Positions 34,579-43,816 of a stretch of DNA of 43,842 nt are shown one piece after another; within the stretch, counting starts at the first letter, position 1; every line of letters starts with the position of its first letter. The translations under genes and the position numbers were made by a program. This stretch comes from DAIPXZ01 sp036782995. GTDB lineage: Bacteria; Bacillota; Clostridia; Saccharofermentanales; Saccharofermentanaceae. The stretch lies in NCBI GenBank assembly GCA_036782995.1, contig DAIPXZ010000012.1, positions 1 through 43,842 of the forward strand. The letters are read 5' to 3'. The notes beneath the pieces were generated by a model. That model searched no databases and was not told the DNA's origin. It was given only the letters and a program-made list of their open reading frames with translations.

Positions 34579-35754
34579 ATGTCTGAGTCCAAGAATGACA
34601 CGAAAACAAAGCCTGGGCCCCGAAATATGAAGCAACGGTATGCAAAGCCGTTACTTCTAATCCTGCTCATTCTACTTTTGTTTGCATCCGTTGTACTTGT
34701 ATATCTCATAAGCGGTCATATTAAGGCAAAAAAAGGCGCGGTGGAACCATTGCGCCTTTCTGCCATTGCCGGATTTGATTGCGAGTATACCGAAGCACAG
34801 CGTCTTTACCCATTTGCGAACGGTCTAATCAAATTAACATCAACCCGCGTAGCTTACCTATCTATCTCTGGAAATGAGATTTATGGCTATGATATGTCTT
34901 TGGAAAATCCAACATGCATTGTGAATGATAAGTATTGCATGGTTTGTGATACAGAAGGCTTCCTTTATTCTTTGTTTGATGAAGACGGACTCGTTTACAG
35001 CGAGCACATGGATACCAAGATAAGCTATTGCTCTTTGGCACCCTCTGGTCTCGCGGCTTTTATCATCGACAGCTATACAGGTAAGGGCTCTGTTTACATT
35101 GTTGAAACCGATGGAACATTTCTTGCACAATGGGATTCCGTGGAATCAGGATATCCAATTTCGCTTTGTTTCTCGCCTGATGAATCACATTTAAGTGTGT
35201 CTTTGGTCGATACGGATGGATCCGAGATGGTTCCGCATGTTAAACAGTTCCAAATACCGGATGATCGTGAAATTGATCGCCCGACAGAAGCTGCTTTCTA
35301 TTCGCCTGCTTTGAATGCCATTATGCCGTCAATGGCATATTATTCCAACGAATCTGTCGCATTATGCGGCATCTCACAGGTTGCACTCATTGATGAAGCA
35401 TCTTGTCAGATTCTGGAGACAACATTCCCAGTCATAACATCTGTATGCTCTTATGATGGAGGCATTTGCATTTTCTATTCTGATGGCATCAGTCTTCCGG
35501 TTAAAGTAGCCATTATCGACGATCAAGCAAGGCTTTTAGGCGAGGTCTCACTCGGTAATAATCTCATTGCGTATGACGTAAAGGACAATCGCATGATTGT
35601 TGCGTACGATGATCAGGTTATTCAAATTGATCTTTCCAACCAAAAAGTCAACGACAGAATGACGGTCGATGAACAAGTTATCCGTTTATCCTTCTATGGT
35701 TCGAAAAATATTTGTTTAGTGACCTCGAGCGGTGTTCGAGAGATCGCAATGTAA
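34579..35754 (+). CDS. Membrane-anchored beta-propeller-like protein (DUF5711-like)
   Basis: The 391-residue protein has a basic N-terminus, a transmembrane helix (about 22-44) and an external region of repeated short beta-strand units (for example SISGNEIYGYDM and LAPSGLAAFIID). These suggest a WD40/PQQ-like propeller, and I place it near the clostridial DUF5711 family by pattern, moderately certain. It may be a binding or scaffold part of the preceding ABC system, since it follows the DUF4340 gene by 23 bases. GAGGG precedes ATG 34579. No catalytic residues are evident. Confidence 0.82.
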   Translation: MSESKNDTKTKPGPRNMKQRYAKPLLLILLILLLFASVVLVYLISGHIKAKKGAVEPLRLSAIAGFDCEYTEAQRLYPFANGLIKLTSTRVAYLSISGNEIYGYDMSLENPTCIVNDKYCMVCDTEGFLYSLFDEDGLVYSEHMDTKISYCSLAPSGLAAFIIDSYTGKGSVYIVETDGTFLAQWDSVESGYPISLCFSPDESHLSVSLVDTDGSEMVPHVKQFQIPDDREIDRPTEAAFYSPALNAIMPSMAYYSNESVALCGISQVALIDEASCQILETTFPVITSVCSYDGGICIFYSDGISLPVKVAIIDDQARLLGEVSLGNNLIAYDVKDNRMIVAYDDQVIQIDLSNQKVNDRMTVDEQVIRLSFYGSKNICLVTSSGVREIAM

Positions 35755-35770
35755 AGGAGTAACAAAAGCC

Positions 35771-36427
35771 GTGGAAACCGAAATCAAGATTTCATTCCCA
35801 TCGAAAGAAGAACTGTATGCCGTTTTATCATCGGAATGGTTTGCCCAATGCATTCTCCCAGAAAATGAGCGCGTGGAAGAATATGAAAACCAATATTTTG
35901 ATACCGAAGAGAGTACATTACGCTCTTCAAAGACCACAGTTCGTGTACGTCGAGTTAATGGCGATGACTATATCCATACGGTAAAGATTTCGGCGAGCAG
36001 TCAAAATGGTTTTTCCCAACGTTATGAATGGAATCAAGCTTCTGAGGATGAGGATTTCGATGCTCGAAAGTTCTTAGTTGCTGCCGCTTCTGCCGATGAC
36101 CCGATTGAACTTCTTGAAGAAGCTTTGACACCTGTGAAGGATATGAAGTTAATTCCAATTTGTTCGAACAAATTTGAAAGAAAAATTGTGACCGCAGGTT
36201 ATGGTGACAGCATTTTTGAAATATGCCTCGATACCGGTACTTTATATGCAGGTGAGAAAACAGCTCCGATTTGTGAGCTTGAAGTCGAGTTGATTCAAGG
36301 TGATGCGAGAGATGTTTTGTCCTTCGGGGAAGAAATCATTTCGCATACGAACGGGACATATTCTGACAAAAGCAAATTCTATCGTTGCCTATCATTATTG
36401 AGCGGTTTTTCCGATGAAAACCGATAA
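35771..36427 (+). CDS. CYTH domain protein (triphosphate tunnel metalloenzyme)
   Basis: CYTH enzymes form a beta tunnel that binds triphosphates with a divalent metal. They act on inorganic triphosphate, thiamine triphosphate or ATP. The hallmark ExExK is right at the N-terminus (ETEIK, residues 2-6). Basic tunnel residues occur in TTVRVRRVNGD and YIHTVKIS, and acidic ones near the C-terminus (CELEVELIQGDA). The 218-residue length is typical. I start at the GTG at 35771, after AAAGGAG (35753-35759). A GTG at 35732 lies inside the preceding gene and is unlikely. The spacing of 11 bases is a little long. The next gene overlaps the 3' end by 14 bases. Confidence 0.88.
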   Translation: METEIKISFPSKEELYAVLSSEWFAQCILPENERVEEYENQYFDTEESTLRSSKTTVRVRRVNGDDYIHTVKISASSQNGFSQRYEWNQASEDEDFDARKFLVAAASADDPIELLEEALTPVKDMKLIPICSNKFERKIVTAGYGDSIFEICLDTGTLYAGEKTAPICELEVELIQGDARDVLSFGEEIISHTNGTYSDKSKFYRCLSLLSGFSDENR

Positions 36428-37706
36428 TTGTCAAATGCTTTGGGATGCAATAATTATCGGTGGCGGCGCTTCAGGCGTTATGGCTGCATTGTCTTTTCAG
36501 AAAAACATGCTTTTATCTGGTCTGAACGAAGGTATAATATTGATTCTCGAAAAGAATGATCGCATTTTGAAGAAGGTATTAGCAACAGGCAATGGCCGAT
36601 GCAATATCACAAATGATGATTGTTCACTTTCGCATTTTCATTCACACCATCCAGAGTATGTCTCTTCAGTGATGGCTTCTTTTTCCAAGGAAGATACACT
36701 ATCGTTTTTTCAAGATTTATCGATTCCAACAGTATCAGAGGGAACGAAAAGATTCCCGGAAAGCCTGCAGGCAGCATCGGTAGTGGATGCTCTTCGCTAT
36801 GCGCTTTCTGATGCTCATGTAGAAGTCCAATGTGATACCTCTGTAAAAGAAATTAAGAAGTCTGATACAGGTTCTTTTACTATAATATGTGACGACGATG
36901 CCTACTCAGCGAAGACGGTCATTATCGCAAGCGGAGGGGCATGCGCCGAATCCTTTGGCACTACGGGAGATGGGTATACCTGGTTATCGACATTATCGCA
37001 TCCGATATATGCACCACGTCCGTCAATTGTTCAACTCTGTACAGATGAGAGTGCAGTGAAGCCTATTTCCGGCCAACGTATTAAGGCTCGTACGATGCTT
37101 TACGAAGAAGACAATCTCGTTGCAGAGATTGAAGACGAAGTACTGTTTGTTGATTACGGATTATCAGGCCCTGCAATATTCTACCTTTCGGGTGAGGTAT
37201 CGCGAAGAATGCAAAAGGGAAGATTGATAGCTCCGATGAGTATTGTGCTTTCGCTATTTTCTTCGGATAAAAATGAAAGCTTACTTTTAGAATTACAATC
37301 CAGAAGAAATCGATTTGCCAACCGTGAAATCTCAACCATATTGCTTGGCATGGTTTCGAATCGTATATCGGCTGTGCTTTTGAAATCTGCTATTCGTCGA
37401 CCGATGCATTTAAAGATTGGTACACTTTCTGACGAAGAACTCATGGCAATCCTTAGTATTCTTATGTCTTGGCGATTCCCGATAACCGGAACGGCTTCTT
37501 TAAAGCAGGCACAAACAACAATCGGTGGCGCGCAGATGACTTCCTTTTCCGTGCAAACACTTGAATCGAAAATAGTTTCCGGATTGTTTGCCTGTGGCGA
37601 AGTTCTTGACGTGGACGGGGATTGTGGTGGATATAATCTCCAATGGGCATGGTCCTCCGGATATGTAGCCGGAAAATCTGCATCAGATGTTGTGAGGTGC
37701 CTGTGA
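36414..37706 (+). CDS. FAD-dependent oxidoreductase, HI0933 family
   Basis: The 430-residue flavoprotein has a dinucleotide-binding GGGASG at residues 16-21. It also has the family block GNGRCNITND, a GGACAESFGTTGDGY stretch, and a C-terminal CGEVLDVDGDCGGYNLQWAW that completes the FAD site. HI0933-type proteins are putative flavin reductases or dehydrogenases of uncertain substrate. Its start overlaps the CYTH gene and has no clear ribosome binding site, so it may rely on coupling. A second in-frame ATG is at 36435. Its stop overlaps the next start (GTGA). Confidence 0.92.
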   Translation: MKTDNCQMLWDAIIIGGGASGVMAALSFQKNMLLSGLNEGIILILEKNDRILKKVLATGNGRCNITNDDCSLSHFHSHHPEYVSSVMASFSKEDTLSFFQDLSIPTVSEGTKRFPESLQAASVVDALRYALSDAHVEVQCDTSVKEIKKSDTGSFTIICDDDAYSAKTVIIASGGACAESFGTTGDGYTWLSTLSHPIYAPRPSIVQLCTDESAVKPISGQRIKARTMLYEEDNLVAEIEDEVLFVDYGLSGPAIFYLSGEVSRRMQKGRLIAPMSIVLSLFSSDKNESLLLELQSRRNRFANREISTILLGMVSNRISAVLLKSAIRRPMHLKIGTLSDEELMAILSILMSWRFPITGTASLKQAQTTIGGAQMTSFSVQTLESKIVSGLFACGEVLDVDGDCGGYNLQWAWSSGYVAGKSASDVVRCL

Positions 37707-39304
37707 ATAAGAAGATTGAATTACATATTCCGCTTTTGGAATATGAAGCTTTGCCCGTGATAGATGAGCCGCTGTGCGATAATCGTGATTTCTCGTCTCT
37801 CATTCATGATTCTTCAATCCATGGTTCATGTTGCAGTATGCAACTTATCAAGAAATCAATCGATGCCCGAAAGAAGAAAGATATTCGTATTGTTATATCC
37901 TTATTGATTTCCGATGAAAAGAAAGTATTAGCAGAAAACAATCGTACTCATTCGATTCCTTCAAACCGAAATGATTCATCTCGTCCTGTCGTTATTGGAT
38001 TCGGGCCTGCTGGGATATTTTGCGCATTAACGCTTGCCCGTTCCGGAAGGAATCCGATTGTCATAGAGCGTGGTGCATCGATGACCGATCGAATAGAAGA
38101 TGTTAATCGATTCTCTTCTGGTGATTCGTTAAAGCTTCATTCCAATATTCAATTCGGGGAAGGCGGAGCGGGTACTTTTTCTGACGGAAAGCTGTTCAGC
38201 GGAATATCTGATGGACGAAAGAGCCTTGTTTTGCAGGAGTTTGTTAACCATGGCGCTTCGCCAAGTATTTTATTTGATGCTCATCCACATATTGGAACAG
38301 ATGTGTTGCAAAAGGTGGTTGTATCGATGCGGGAAGAAATAATTCGTCTCGGCGGCAAAGTGCTTTTTGAACGAAATTTCACCTGCTTTTCCACTGAAGA
38401 TGGACATGTTGCAAGCGTTACGCATTGTGATGCAAAGACTAATCAGGACGAAAAGGAAATCCCTTGTGATGAGTTAGTAATAGCGCTTGGACACAGTAGT
38501 CGTGATACATTTCGAATGCTTCACAATGCGAATGTTACTATGGAGGCAAAAACTTTCGCGGTAGGTGTTCGAATCGAACATTTACAGACATGGATTGATG
38601 AAGCACAATATGGTGCATGCGGCCATCATCCGCTATTGCATCCTGCAAACTATAAAGCCGTTGCTTCCACCAAAACAAGACGAAAGCTCTTTACCTTTTG
38701 CATGTGTCCTGGCGGCGTGGTCGTACCTGCCACTTCTTACGAAGGTGGTGTTGTTACTAACGGAATGAGTTATTTTGCCCGCGATAAAGAAAATGCCAAC
38801 AGTGCATTGTTGGTGGGTGTTAATCCGGATGATTTTTCGGACAAAGGTGTTCTTGGAGGAATATTGTTTCAGGAAGAATTGGAACGGCGCACGTTTTGTG
38901 CCGGCGGAAGCAACTACTTCGCACCGGCGCAAACCTGGGCGGATTTTCGCTTACAAAAATCGAGTACAGCGTTCGGTCAGGTGAAGCCTTCATATCGTCC
39001 TGGTGTCGTGCCTGCGAATCTATGGAATGTTTTACCGAATTACGTAAGTGAAACCATTCTTGACGGTATCCCGGAAATGGCTAAACGTATTCATGGCTTT
39101 GATTGTGATGACGCAGTTCTGACAGCTGTTGAATCCAGAAGCTCATCACCGGTACGTATTCTTCGTGGCGATAATATGCAAAGCATTTCGCATGGTGGAA
39201 TTTATCCATGCGGCGAAGGTGCTGGATATGCCGGTGGAATCATGTCATCTGCGATTGATGGCATTAAAGCTGCTGAAGCAATACTAGCACATGAATCTTT
39301 GTAA
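37703..39304 (+). CDS. FAD-dependent dehydrogenase, COG2509-like
   Basis: This second flavoprotein has 533 residues. A short N-terminal domain of about 95 residues, typical of COG2509 proteins, precedes GFGPAG at 99-104. The block NIQFGEGGAGTFSDGKL and a C-terminal GEGAGYAGGIMSSAIDGI mark the family. No clear reaction is known for it. I start at the GTG at 37703, where GAGGTG (37694-37699) sits just upstream and GTGA overlaps the previous stop. An upstream ATG at 37643 lies inside the previous gene and is rejected. It is the last gene of the run starting at 29784. Confidence 0.92.
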   Translation: MNKKIELHIPLLEYEALPVIDEPLCDNRDFSSLIHDSSIHGSCCSMQLIKKSIDARKKKDIRIVISLLISDEKKVLAENNRTHSIPSNRNDSSRPVVIGFGPAGIFCALTLARSGRNPIVIERGASMTDRIEDVNRFSSGDSLKLHSNIQFGEGGAGTFSDGKLFSGISDGRKSLVLQEFVNHGASPSILFDAHPHIGTDVLQKVVVSMREEIIRLGGKVLFERNFTCFSTEDGHVASVTHCDAKTNQDEKEIPCDELVIALGHSSRDTFRMLHNANVTMEAKTFAVGVRIEHLQTWIDEAQYGACGHHPLLHPANYKAVASTKTRRKLFTFCMCPGGVVVPATSYEGGVVTNGMSYFARDKENANSALLVGVNPDDFSDKGVLGGILFQEELERRTFCAGGSNYFAPAQTWADFRLQKSSTAFGQVKPSYRPGVVPANLWNVLPNYVSETILDGIPEMAKRIHGFDCDDAVLTAVESRSSSPVRILRGDNMQSISHGGIYPCGEGAGYAGGIMSSAIDGIKAAEAILAHESL

Positions 39305-39341
39305 TTATCAAGACATGTAAGTGATTCTGTTTCTCTCGTTG

Positions 39342-39350
39342 TGGTAGAAT
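39342..39350 (+). promoter_or_regulatory. Putative extended -10 promoter of the MBL-ACT-UPF0210 operon
   Basis: TG-G-TAGAAT (39342-39350) is an extended -10 element. No good -35 precedes it. A leader of about 30 bases would lead to the ATG at 39387. Confidence 0.45.
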
Positions 39351-39386
39351 AGAAAAGTAGAACATGCAACGAAAGGAACCATTCTT

Positions 39387-40124
39387 ATGAATGTTACGAT
39401 ACTCGGCTGCTCGGGAGGATATCCCGGTCCAGGACAGGCGACTTCGGGATATCTTGTAACCATCGGTGACAAGCATATTTTAATTGATTGCGGAAGTGGC
39501 GTTTTTTCCAATTTGCAGCAATATGTTGACATTAACAAAGTGGATGCGATACTTATTACGCATTTTCATGCTGATCATTTCAGCGATATGATGGTCATGC
39601 GCTATGCAATTGATATGAATGCACGTCAGGGGATGCAATTTGCAACCATTCCGGTATTCGCTCCAAGTACACCCGAGAATTCTGCACAAATGATAAATGA
39701 ACATCCGAATTTTCAGGTGGGTTATTTACATAACGAATCCATATTGCCGCTTTTTGGAGCTATGGCTACCTTTTTCTCCACCAATCACCCTGTCGAATGC
39801 TATGGTGTTCGCATTGAGCACGAAGGGAAAGTATTTGTCTATTCTTCGGACACGAATGCAGATACGAGATTTGCCGGATTCATGGACGACGCCGATTTGG
39901 CCATCTTGGATTGTGGAGAGCTGGAGGCGAAGCGGAAACCCAATATGCTTCACATGACACCGAAAGAATGCTTTGCATGTGCAAAGGCTTTCCGGATTAA
40001 GAAGACCATACTATCTCACTTGGTACCATATTATGATCGTGAAGATGTTTTCATGGAAGCGAAGGCTTGCGGAGATTGGAACTTTGAACTGGCTTCCATT
40101 AATAAGACATATACCATTGAATAA
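39387..40124 (+). CDS. Metallo-beta-lactamase-fold hydrolase (RNase Z / PDE-like)
   Basis: The 245-residue protein carries the two-metal motif HFHADH (H59, H61, D63, H64). It also has later ligands in the SSDTNAD stretch and a C-terminal SHLVPYY. The N-terminal NVTILGCSGGYPGPG resembles the RNase Z and cyclic-nucleotide phosphodiesterase branch of the fold. The substrate cannot be decided: tRNA 3' processing or phosphodiester hydrolysis are options. GAAAGGA precedes the ATG. The ACT-domain gene follows after 20 bases. Confidence 0.92.
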   Translation: MNVTILGCSGGYPGPGQATSGYLVTIGDKHILIDCGSGVFSNLQQYVDINKVDAILITHFHADHFSDMMVMRYAIDMNARQGMQFATIPVFAPSTPENSAQMINEHPNFQVGYLHNESILPLFGAMATFFSTNHPVECYGVRIEHEGKVFVYSSDTNADTRFAGFMDDADLAILDCGELEAKRKPNMLHMTPKECFACAKAFRIKKTILSHLVPYYDREDVFMEAKACGDWNFELASINKTYTIE

Positions 40125-40144
40125 ATTGAAACGAGGAACGAACG

Positions 40145-40435
40145 ATGAATGAAACAAAAGACAAGAACAAGGCAATTGTCACGGTGGTTGGATGTGATAC
40201 TGTAGGTATTATTGCAAAAATCAGCACACTTTTGGCAGAAGAGAATATCAATATCAACGACATCACACAAACGATTCTTTCGGATATGTTTACGATGATT
40301 ATGCTCGTCGATTTATCCGATGCAAAGATTGACATGAAGTCGTTGTCGGATAAATTAGACGCTCTTGGTCAGGACATCGGACTTTCCATTCGAATTCAAC
40401 ACACCGATTTGTTCCATGCAATGCATCGTATTTAA
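40145..40435 (+). CDS. ACT domain protein, UPF0237 family
   Basis: A single ACT domain fills the 96 residues. The typical GxDxxGI motif is present (GCDTVGIIAKISTLLAEE), and NININDITQT begins the second strand. Such domains bind amino acids as effectors. Small stand-alone members of UPF0237 are usually encoded next to a UPF0210 gene, as here. It probably regulates or forms a complex with the next protein. The effector is unknown. Confidence 0.94.
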   Translation: MNETKDKNKAIVTVVGCDTVGIIAKISTLLAEENININDITQTILSDMFTMIMLVDLSDAKIDMKSLSDKLDALGQDIGLSIRIQHTDLFHAMHRI

Positions 40436-40453
40436 GAAAGTGGGTAACATTTA

Positions 40454-41812
40454 ATGATAACGGATTTTGAAATACTTGAAACGATACGTATGTTCCAGGA
40501 GCAACATTTGGATGTGCGTACGATAACAATGGGCATTAACCTTATGGATTGTGCTTCTGAATCGGAAGAGAAGGCCTGCCAGAAAATCTATGACAAGATT
40601 TGCTTCTATGCGAAGGATTTGGTTTCGGTCGGTGAAGACATAAGTGCGATGTATCGTGTACCGATTGTGAATAAAAGAATTTCTGTTACGCCTATTTCTA
40701 TCGTAGCGGCTGCATCGGGCTCAAAAAACTATACGTGTTTCGCTAAAGCGCTGGAGAGAGCGGCGCTAACTTGCGGTGTGAACTTTGTAGGTGGTTTTTC
40801 TGCTTTGGTCCAAAAGGGGTATACCACAAGTGATAAGCGATTGATTGATTCTATACCGGAAGCCTTGGCTGTGACTGACCATGTATGTTCGTCTATCAAT
40901 GTTGCTTCTACACGAACAGGTATCAATATGGATGCTGTTCGTGATATGGGAATCGTGATAAAGAATACCGCAGAAGCGACGAAAGATCGCGATGCTCTTG
41001 GTTGTGCGAAGCTTGTTATATTTGCAAATGCACCGGAAGATAATCCGTTCATGGCAGGCGCCTTCCTCGGCCCAGGTGAGCCTGAATGTGTTATCAACGT
41101 AGGTATTTCTGGCCCAGGCGTCATAAAGGCGGCATTGGAAACAGTAAAAGGCGAGAACTTGGGTGTTGTCGCAGAGACGATCAAGAAATCTGCATTTAAG
41201 ATTACACGTGTCGGAGAATTAGTAGCACGTGAAGCTTCTTCTCGGTTACATGTTCCTTTTGGAATTATTGACTTGTCATTGGCACCAACACCAGCAGTCG
41301 GTGATTCGGTTGGCCGCATACTCGAAGAATTTGGTATTGAGCATTGCGGTGGATGGGGTACTACGGCTGCACTCGCGATGTTAAATGACGCGGTAAAAAA
41401 AGGCGGAACGATGGCATCCTCCTTTGTCGGTGGACTCTCAGGAGCATTTATTCCGGTATCCGAAGACGAAGGTATGATTGAAGTTGCAGAAAGTGGAAGC
41501 CTTCGTCTTGAAAAGTTAGAAGCAATGACCTGTGTATGCTCGGTTGGTCTTGATATGATCGCCATTCCTGGTGATACTCCGGCATCGACCATTTCCGGCA
41601 TTATTGCCGATGAGATGGCTCTCGGTACTTTTAACAACAAAACAACGGCTGTTCGAATTATTCCGGTGCCAGGAAAGACAGTCGGAGACAATGTGGAATT
41701 CGGAGGACTTCTCGGACATGCACCTGTTATGGAAGTAAACTCTTCCTCATGTGAAGAATTTATTTCTCGAGGCGGACGTGTACCTGCACCGATACACAGC
41801 ATGCGCAACTAA
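40454..41812 (+). CDS. UPF0210 (PFL-like) family protein
   Basis: The 452-residue protein matches UPF0210, called PFL-like because of its distant relation to pyruvate formate-lyase folds. Family stretches include ETIRMFQEQHLDVRTITMGI at the start, a Gly-rich FVGGFSALVQKG and INVGISGPGVIKAAL. Its reaction is not known. The ACT gene 18 bases upstream makes a conserved pair, which suggests control by an amino acid. The ribosome binding site is weak (AAAGTGGG). A short gap of 95 bases without a clear terminator follows. Confidence 0.92.
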   Translation: MITDFEILETIRMFQEQHLDVRTITMGINLMDCASESEEKACQKIYDKICFYAKDLVSVGEDISAMYRVPIVNKRISVTPISIVAAASGSKNYTCFAKALERAALTCGVNFVGGFSALVQKGYTTSDKRLIDSIPEALAVTDHVCSSINVASTRTGINMDAVRDMGIVIKNTAEATKDRDALGCAKLVIFANAPEDNPFMAGAFLGPGEPECVINVGISGPGVIKAALETVKGENLGVVAETIKKSAFKITRVGELVAREASSRLHVPFGIIDLSLAPTPAVGDSVGRILEEFGIEHCGGWGTTAALAMLNDAVKKGGTMASSFVGGLSGAFIPVSEDEGMIEVAESGSLRLEKLEAMTCVCSVGLDMIAIPGDTPASTISGIIADEMALGTFNNKTTAVRIIPVPGKTVGDNVEFGGLLGHAPVMEVNSSSCEEFISRGGRVPAPIHSMRN

Positions 41813-41907
41813 TTTGGAAATGACGTATTTGTGATGGACGATGTGATTCTTGAAGAATATTAAGACGTAAATGTAAGCAGTCTAAAAGCAGGGAAGTACA
41901 TTGAGCT

Positions 41908-43581
41908 ATGGCTTTAAGCAAGTACTATAAGTGGTTGTACCAAATCAATATCAGCGATTTGCTTTCTGGGAAAGATTATGACGACTTGGGCGATTTGCCC
42001 GCTGGCATCATGGAATCTTCCTACGGATTTTATGTGGAAATATTTGAACGTTTTAAATGCCTGTCGAAAATGAGCGACAATCCGAAAAATCAAATGCTTT
42101 GCATCCCGCTCGAAAATGACATCATTTGGCGCAATCATCTCACTAGGATGTTGCCGGATATCGATGAGTCGCAGGATCCACGTACGCTATTACGCGAGCA
42201 CTATGCCCTTGTTCCGGTTACTTTGCGTTTGGAAAAATGCATGGAAGAAATGGTGTGCTTTTTTGCTACAGATGCTCCGATTAATGCTGTGCAGGAACTA
42301 CTCTCCCGGCTATCGACTTTGATAGATGAAGTGGATTGTAGTCCGCGCATTCGTTCTGGTTTTCGTCGACTCGACGACGAGATTGCATTTCGGTGGTCGC
42401 ATATGCTGCGCTTATATGCGAAACATCTGCTTGTCGCTTCGACCAAGTTTTTCGATGATAAAGATCCTGATTTACTAATTTCAATCGACCGCGGTATCTC
42501 GCCGGAGAATGTTTTTTCGATGATTTTCCAAGCACGTATTTTATCCGCTACGAAGCGAAAAGACATAAAAGAATCAATGCTCATTGCGGAGAGCTGGGAT
42601 GATATCAGTAATGACCATCATCTTCAATCCGATCCATACGCATTTTACATTGCCGCGTACTCATCTTTTCCGAAGGACTTTGCTGCCAATACCGGCTTGA
42701 AGTGGTTGAAGAAGGCGATGAATGCACATCCGGATAGTGATTCTCTATTCGAATGCTATTATTTGTTTTCTGCATATACTGCCATTGATCATGAACAATA
42801 CGAAGACGCGCTTGCGATGTTTGACCATATATTGACGCGTTTGCCCAAGGCAGTCGAAGTGTATCGAGGAAAAGGCAATCTTCTCGCACAAATGAATCGT
42901 AATTATGAAGCCATGCAATGTATTACGAAAGCAACGCGACTCCAACCGGATAACGCTGATGCCTATCGCGACCTTGCAGAAATCTATTATGTCTCCGGTT
43001 ATTTGCGTGAGGCAAAACGTATCGCGCAGAAATGTCTGTCAATTAACCCTCACGAGGCTGATTGCTTCCTTATTTTGGGTTTGATTTTTTCACGGGAAGA
43101 AAAGTATGAAAATGCCGAAAAGTATATTTCACGCGCTCTTGAATTACATCCGAATGACTCCGTTGCACTCAATGAGCTTTCTTATGTGGAACAAATGCTC
43201 GGAAATAACAAGCGTGCATCAAGACTTGCAAAAAGAGCCTTCGATATTGCACCGGATTCAGTAGATTCAATCGTTAATTATGCCTTTTCCTGCTATATGA
43301 AGGAAAACTACAACAAGTGTATTGTATACCTAAAAAAAGCACTTGATATCGTTCCGAATCAACCCGAGATAATCGTCGGTCTTGGTCATGCTTATCTTGC
43401 GCTCGGTGCGTATGAGGAAGCTATGGAGTGGTTTGAGCAAGCATTGGAAATTGATGATCAAAACCCGGATGCCATAATTGGTAAGGCAGATACACTTTCT
43501 GATATGGGTTTGCATGATGAAGCCGCGGAATATTATGAATTGGCAAAGTCATTGGGATTCGATCAGAATGATGACATGTAA
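41908..43581 (+). CDS. Tetratricopeptide repeat protein
   Basis: The 557-residue protein has an N-terminal part of about 285 residues that I do not recognise, apparently helical. About eight consecutive TPR units follow (residues about 290-550), for example AYRDLAEIYYVSGYLREAKR and GLGHAYLALGAYEEAMEWFE. TPR stacks bind other proteins, so a scaffold role is likely. No signal peptide or transmembrane helix is seen, so it should be cytoplasmic. AGGGAAG (41890-41896) is about 11 bases before ATG 41908. Confidence 0.88.
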   Translation: MALSKYYKWLYQINISDLLSGKDYDDLGDLPAGIMESSYGFYVEIFERFKCLSKMSDNPKNQMLCIPLENDIIWRNHLTRMLPDIDESQDPRTLLREHYALVPVTLRLEKCMEEMVCFFATDAPINAVQELLSRLSTLIDEVDCSPRIRSGFRRLDDEIAFRWSHMLRLYAKHLLVASTKFFDDKDPDLLISIDRGISPENVFSMIFQARILSATKRKDIKESMLIAESWDDISNDHHLQSDPYAFYIAAYSSFPKDFAANTGLKWLKKAMNAHPDSDSLFECYYLFSAYTAIDHEQYEDALAMFDHILTRLPKAVEVYRGKGNLLAQMNRNYEAMQCITKATRLQPDNADAYRDLAEIYYVSGYLREAKRIAQKCLSINPHEADCFLILGLIFSREEKYENAEKYISRALELHPNDSVALNELSYVEQMLGNNKRASRLAKRAFDIAPDSVDSIVNYAFSCYMKENYNKCIVYLKKALDIVPNQPEIIVGLGHAYLALGAYEEAMEWFEQALEIDDQNPDAIIGKADTLSDMGLHDEAAEYYELAKSLGFDQNDDM

Positions 43582-43638
43582 AGACGTGGAAGAAAGTATT
43601 TTGTGAGGAAGAAAAACAAAAGATTTTCATTATCTTCA

Positions 43639-43668
43639 TTGACACTATGTGAACAAATATGCTAATAT
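43639..43668 (+). promoter_or_regulatory. Sigma-A promoter of tRNA-Leu(CAA)
   Basis: TTGACA (43639-43644) and TAATAT (43663-43668) are separated by 18 bases, and a TG one base before the -10 extends it. The tRNA begins 20 bases downstream. Confidence 0.82.
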
Positions 43669-43687
43669 AGCTGACGCAAACGAAGTC

Positions 43688-43772
43688 GGGGTTGTGGCGG
43701 AATGGCAGACGCAGCAGACTCAAAATCTGCCGACCATAAATCGTATGGGTTCAAGTCCCATCAGCCCCACCA
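43688..43772 (+). tRNA. tRNA-Leu, anticodon CAA
   Basis: The acceptor arms GGGGTTG (43688-43694) and CAGCCCC (43762-43768) pair with one G-U. The discriminator A and an encoded CCA follow. The anticodon stem GCAGA/TCTGC carries CAA at 43721-43723. The long variable arm marks a class II tRNA. The gene is 85 bases long. Confidence 0.97.
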
Positions 43773-43777
43773 ATTAA

Positions 43778-43816
43778 GAACGGTAGCTTTTTCATAAGTT
43801 ACCGTTCATTTTTTTG
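43778..43816 (+). terminator. Terminator of tRNA-Leu(CAA)
   Basis: A 12-bp stem (43778-43789 with 43796-43807, one G-U) is followed by ATTTTTTTGG. It is a classic Rho-independent terminator. Confidence 0.92.

Noticed and set aside
37643..37703. Earlier ATG start for the COG2509-like flavoprotein
   Set aside because: It lies inside the previous gene without a ribosome binding site, and the extra 20 residues are Cys/Arg-rich and unlike the family.
40729..41808. 359-codon minus-strand open frame opposite the UPF0210 gene
   Set aside because: It is a shadow of a well-supported gene, with low-complexity Pro/Ser/Thr content and no start signal.
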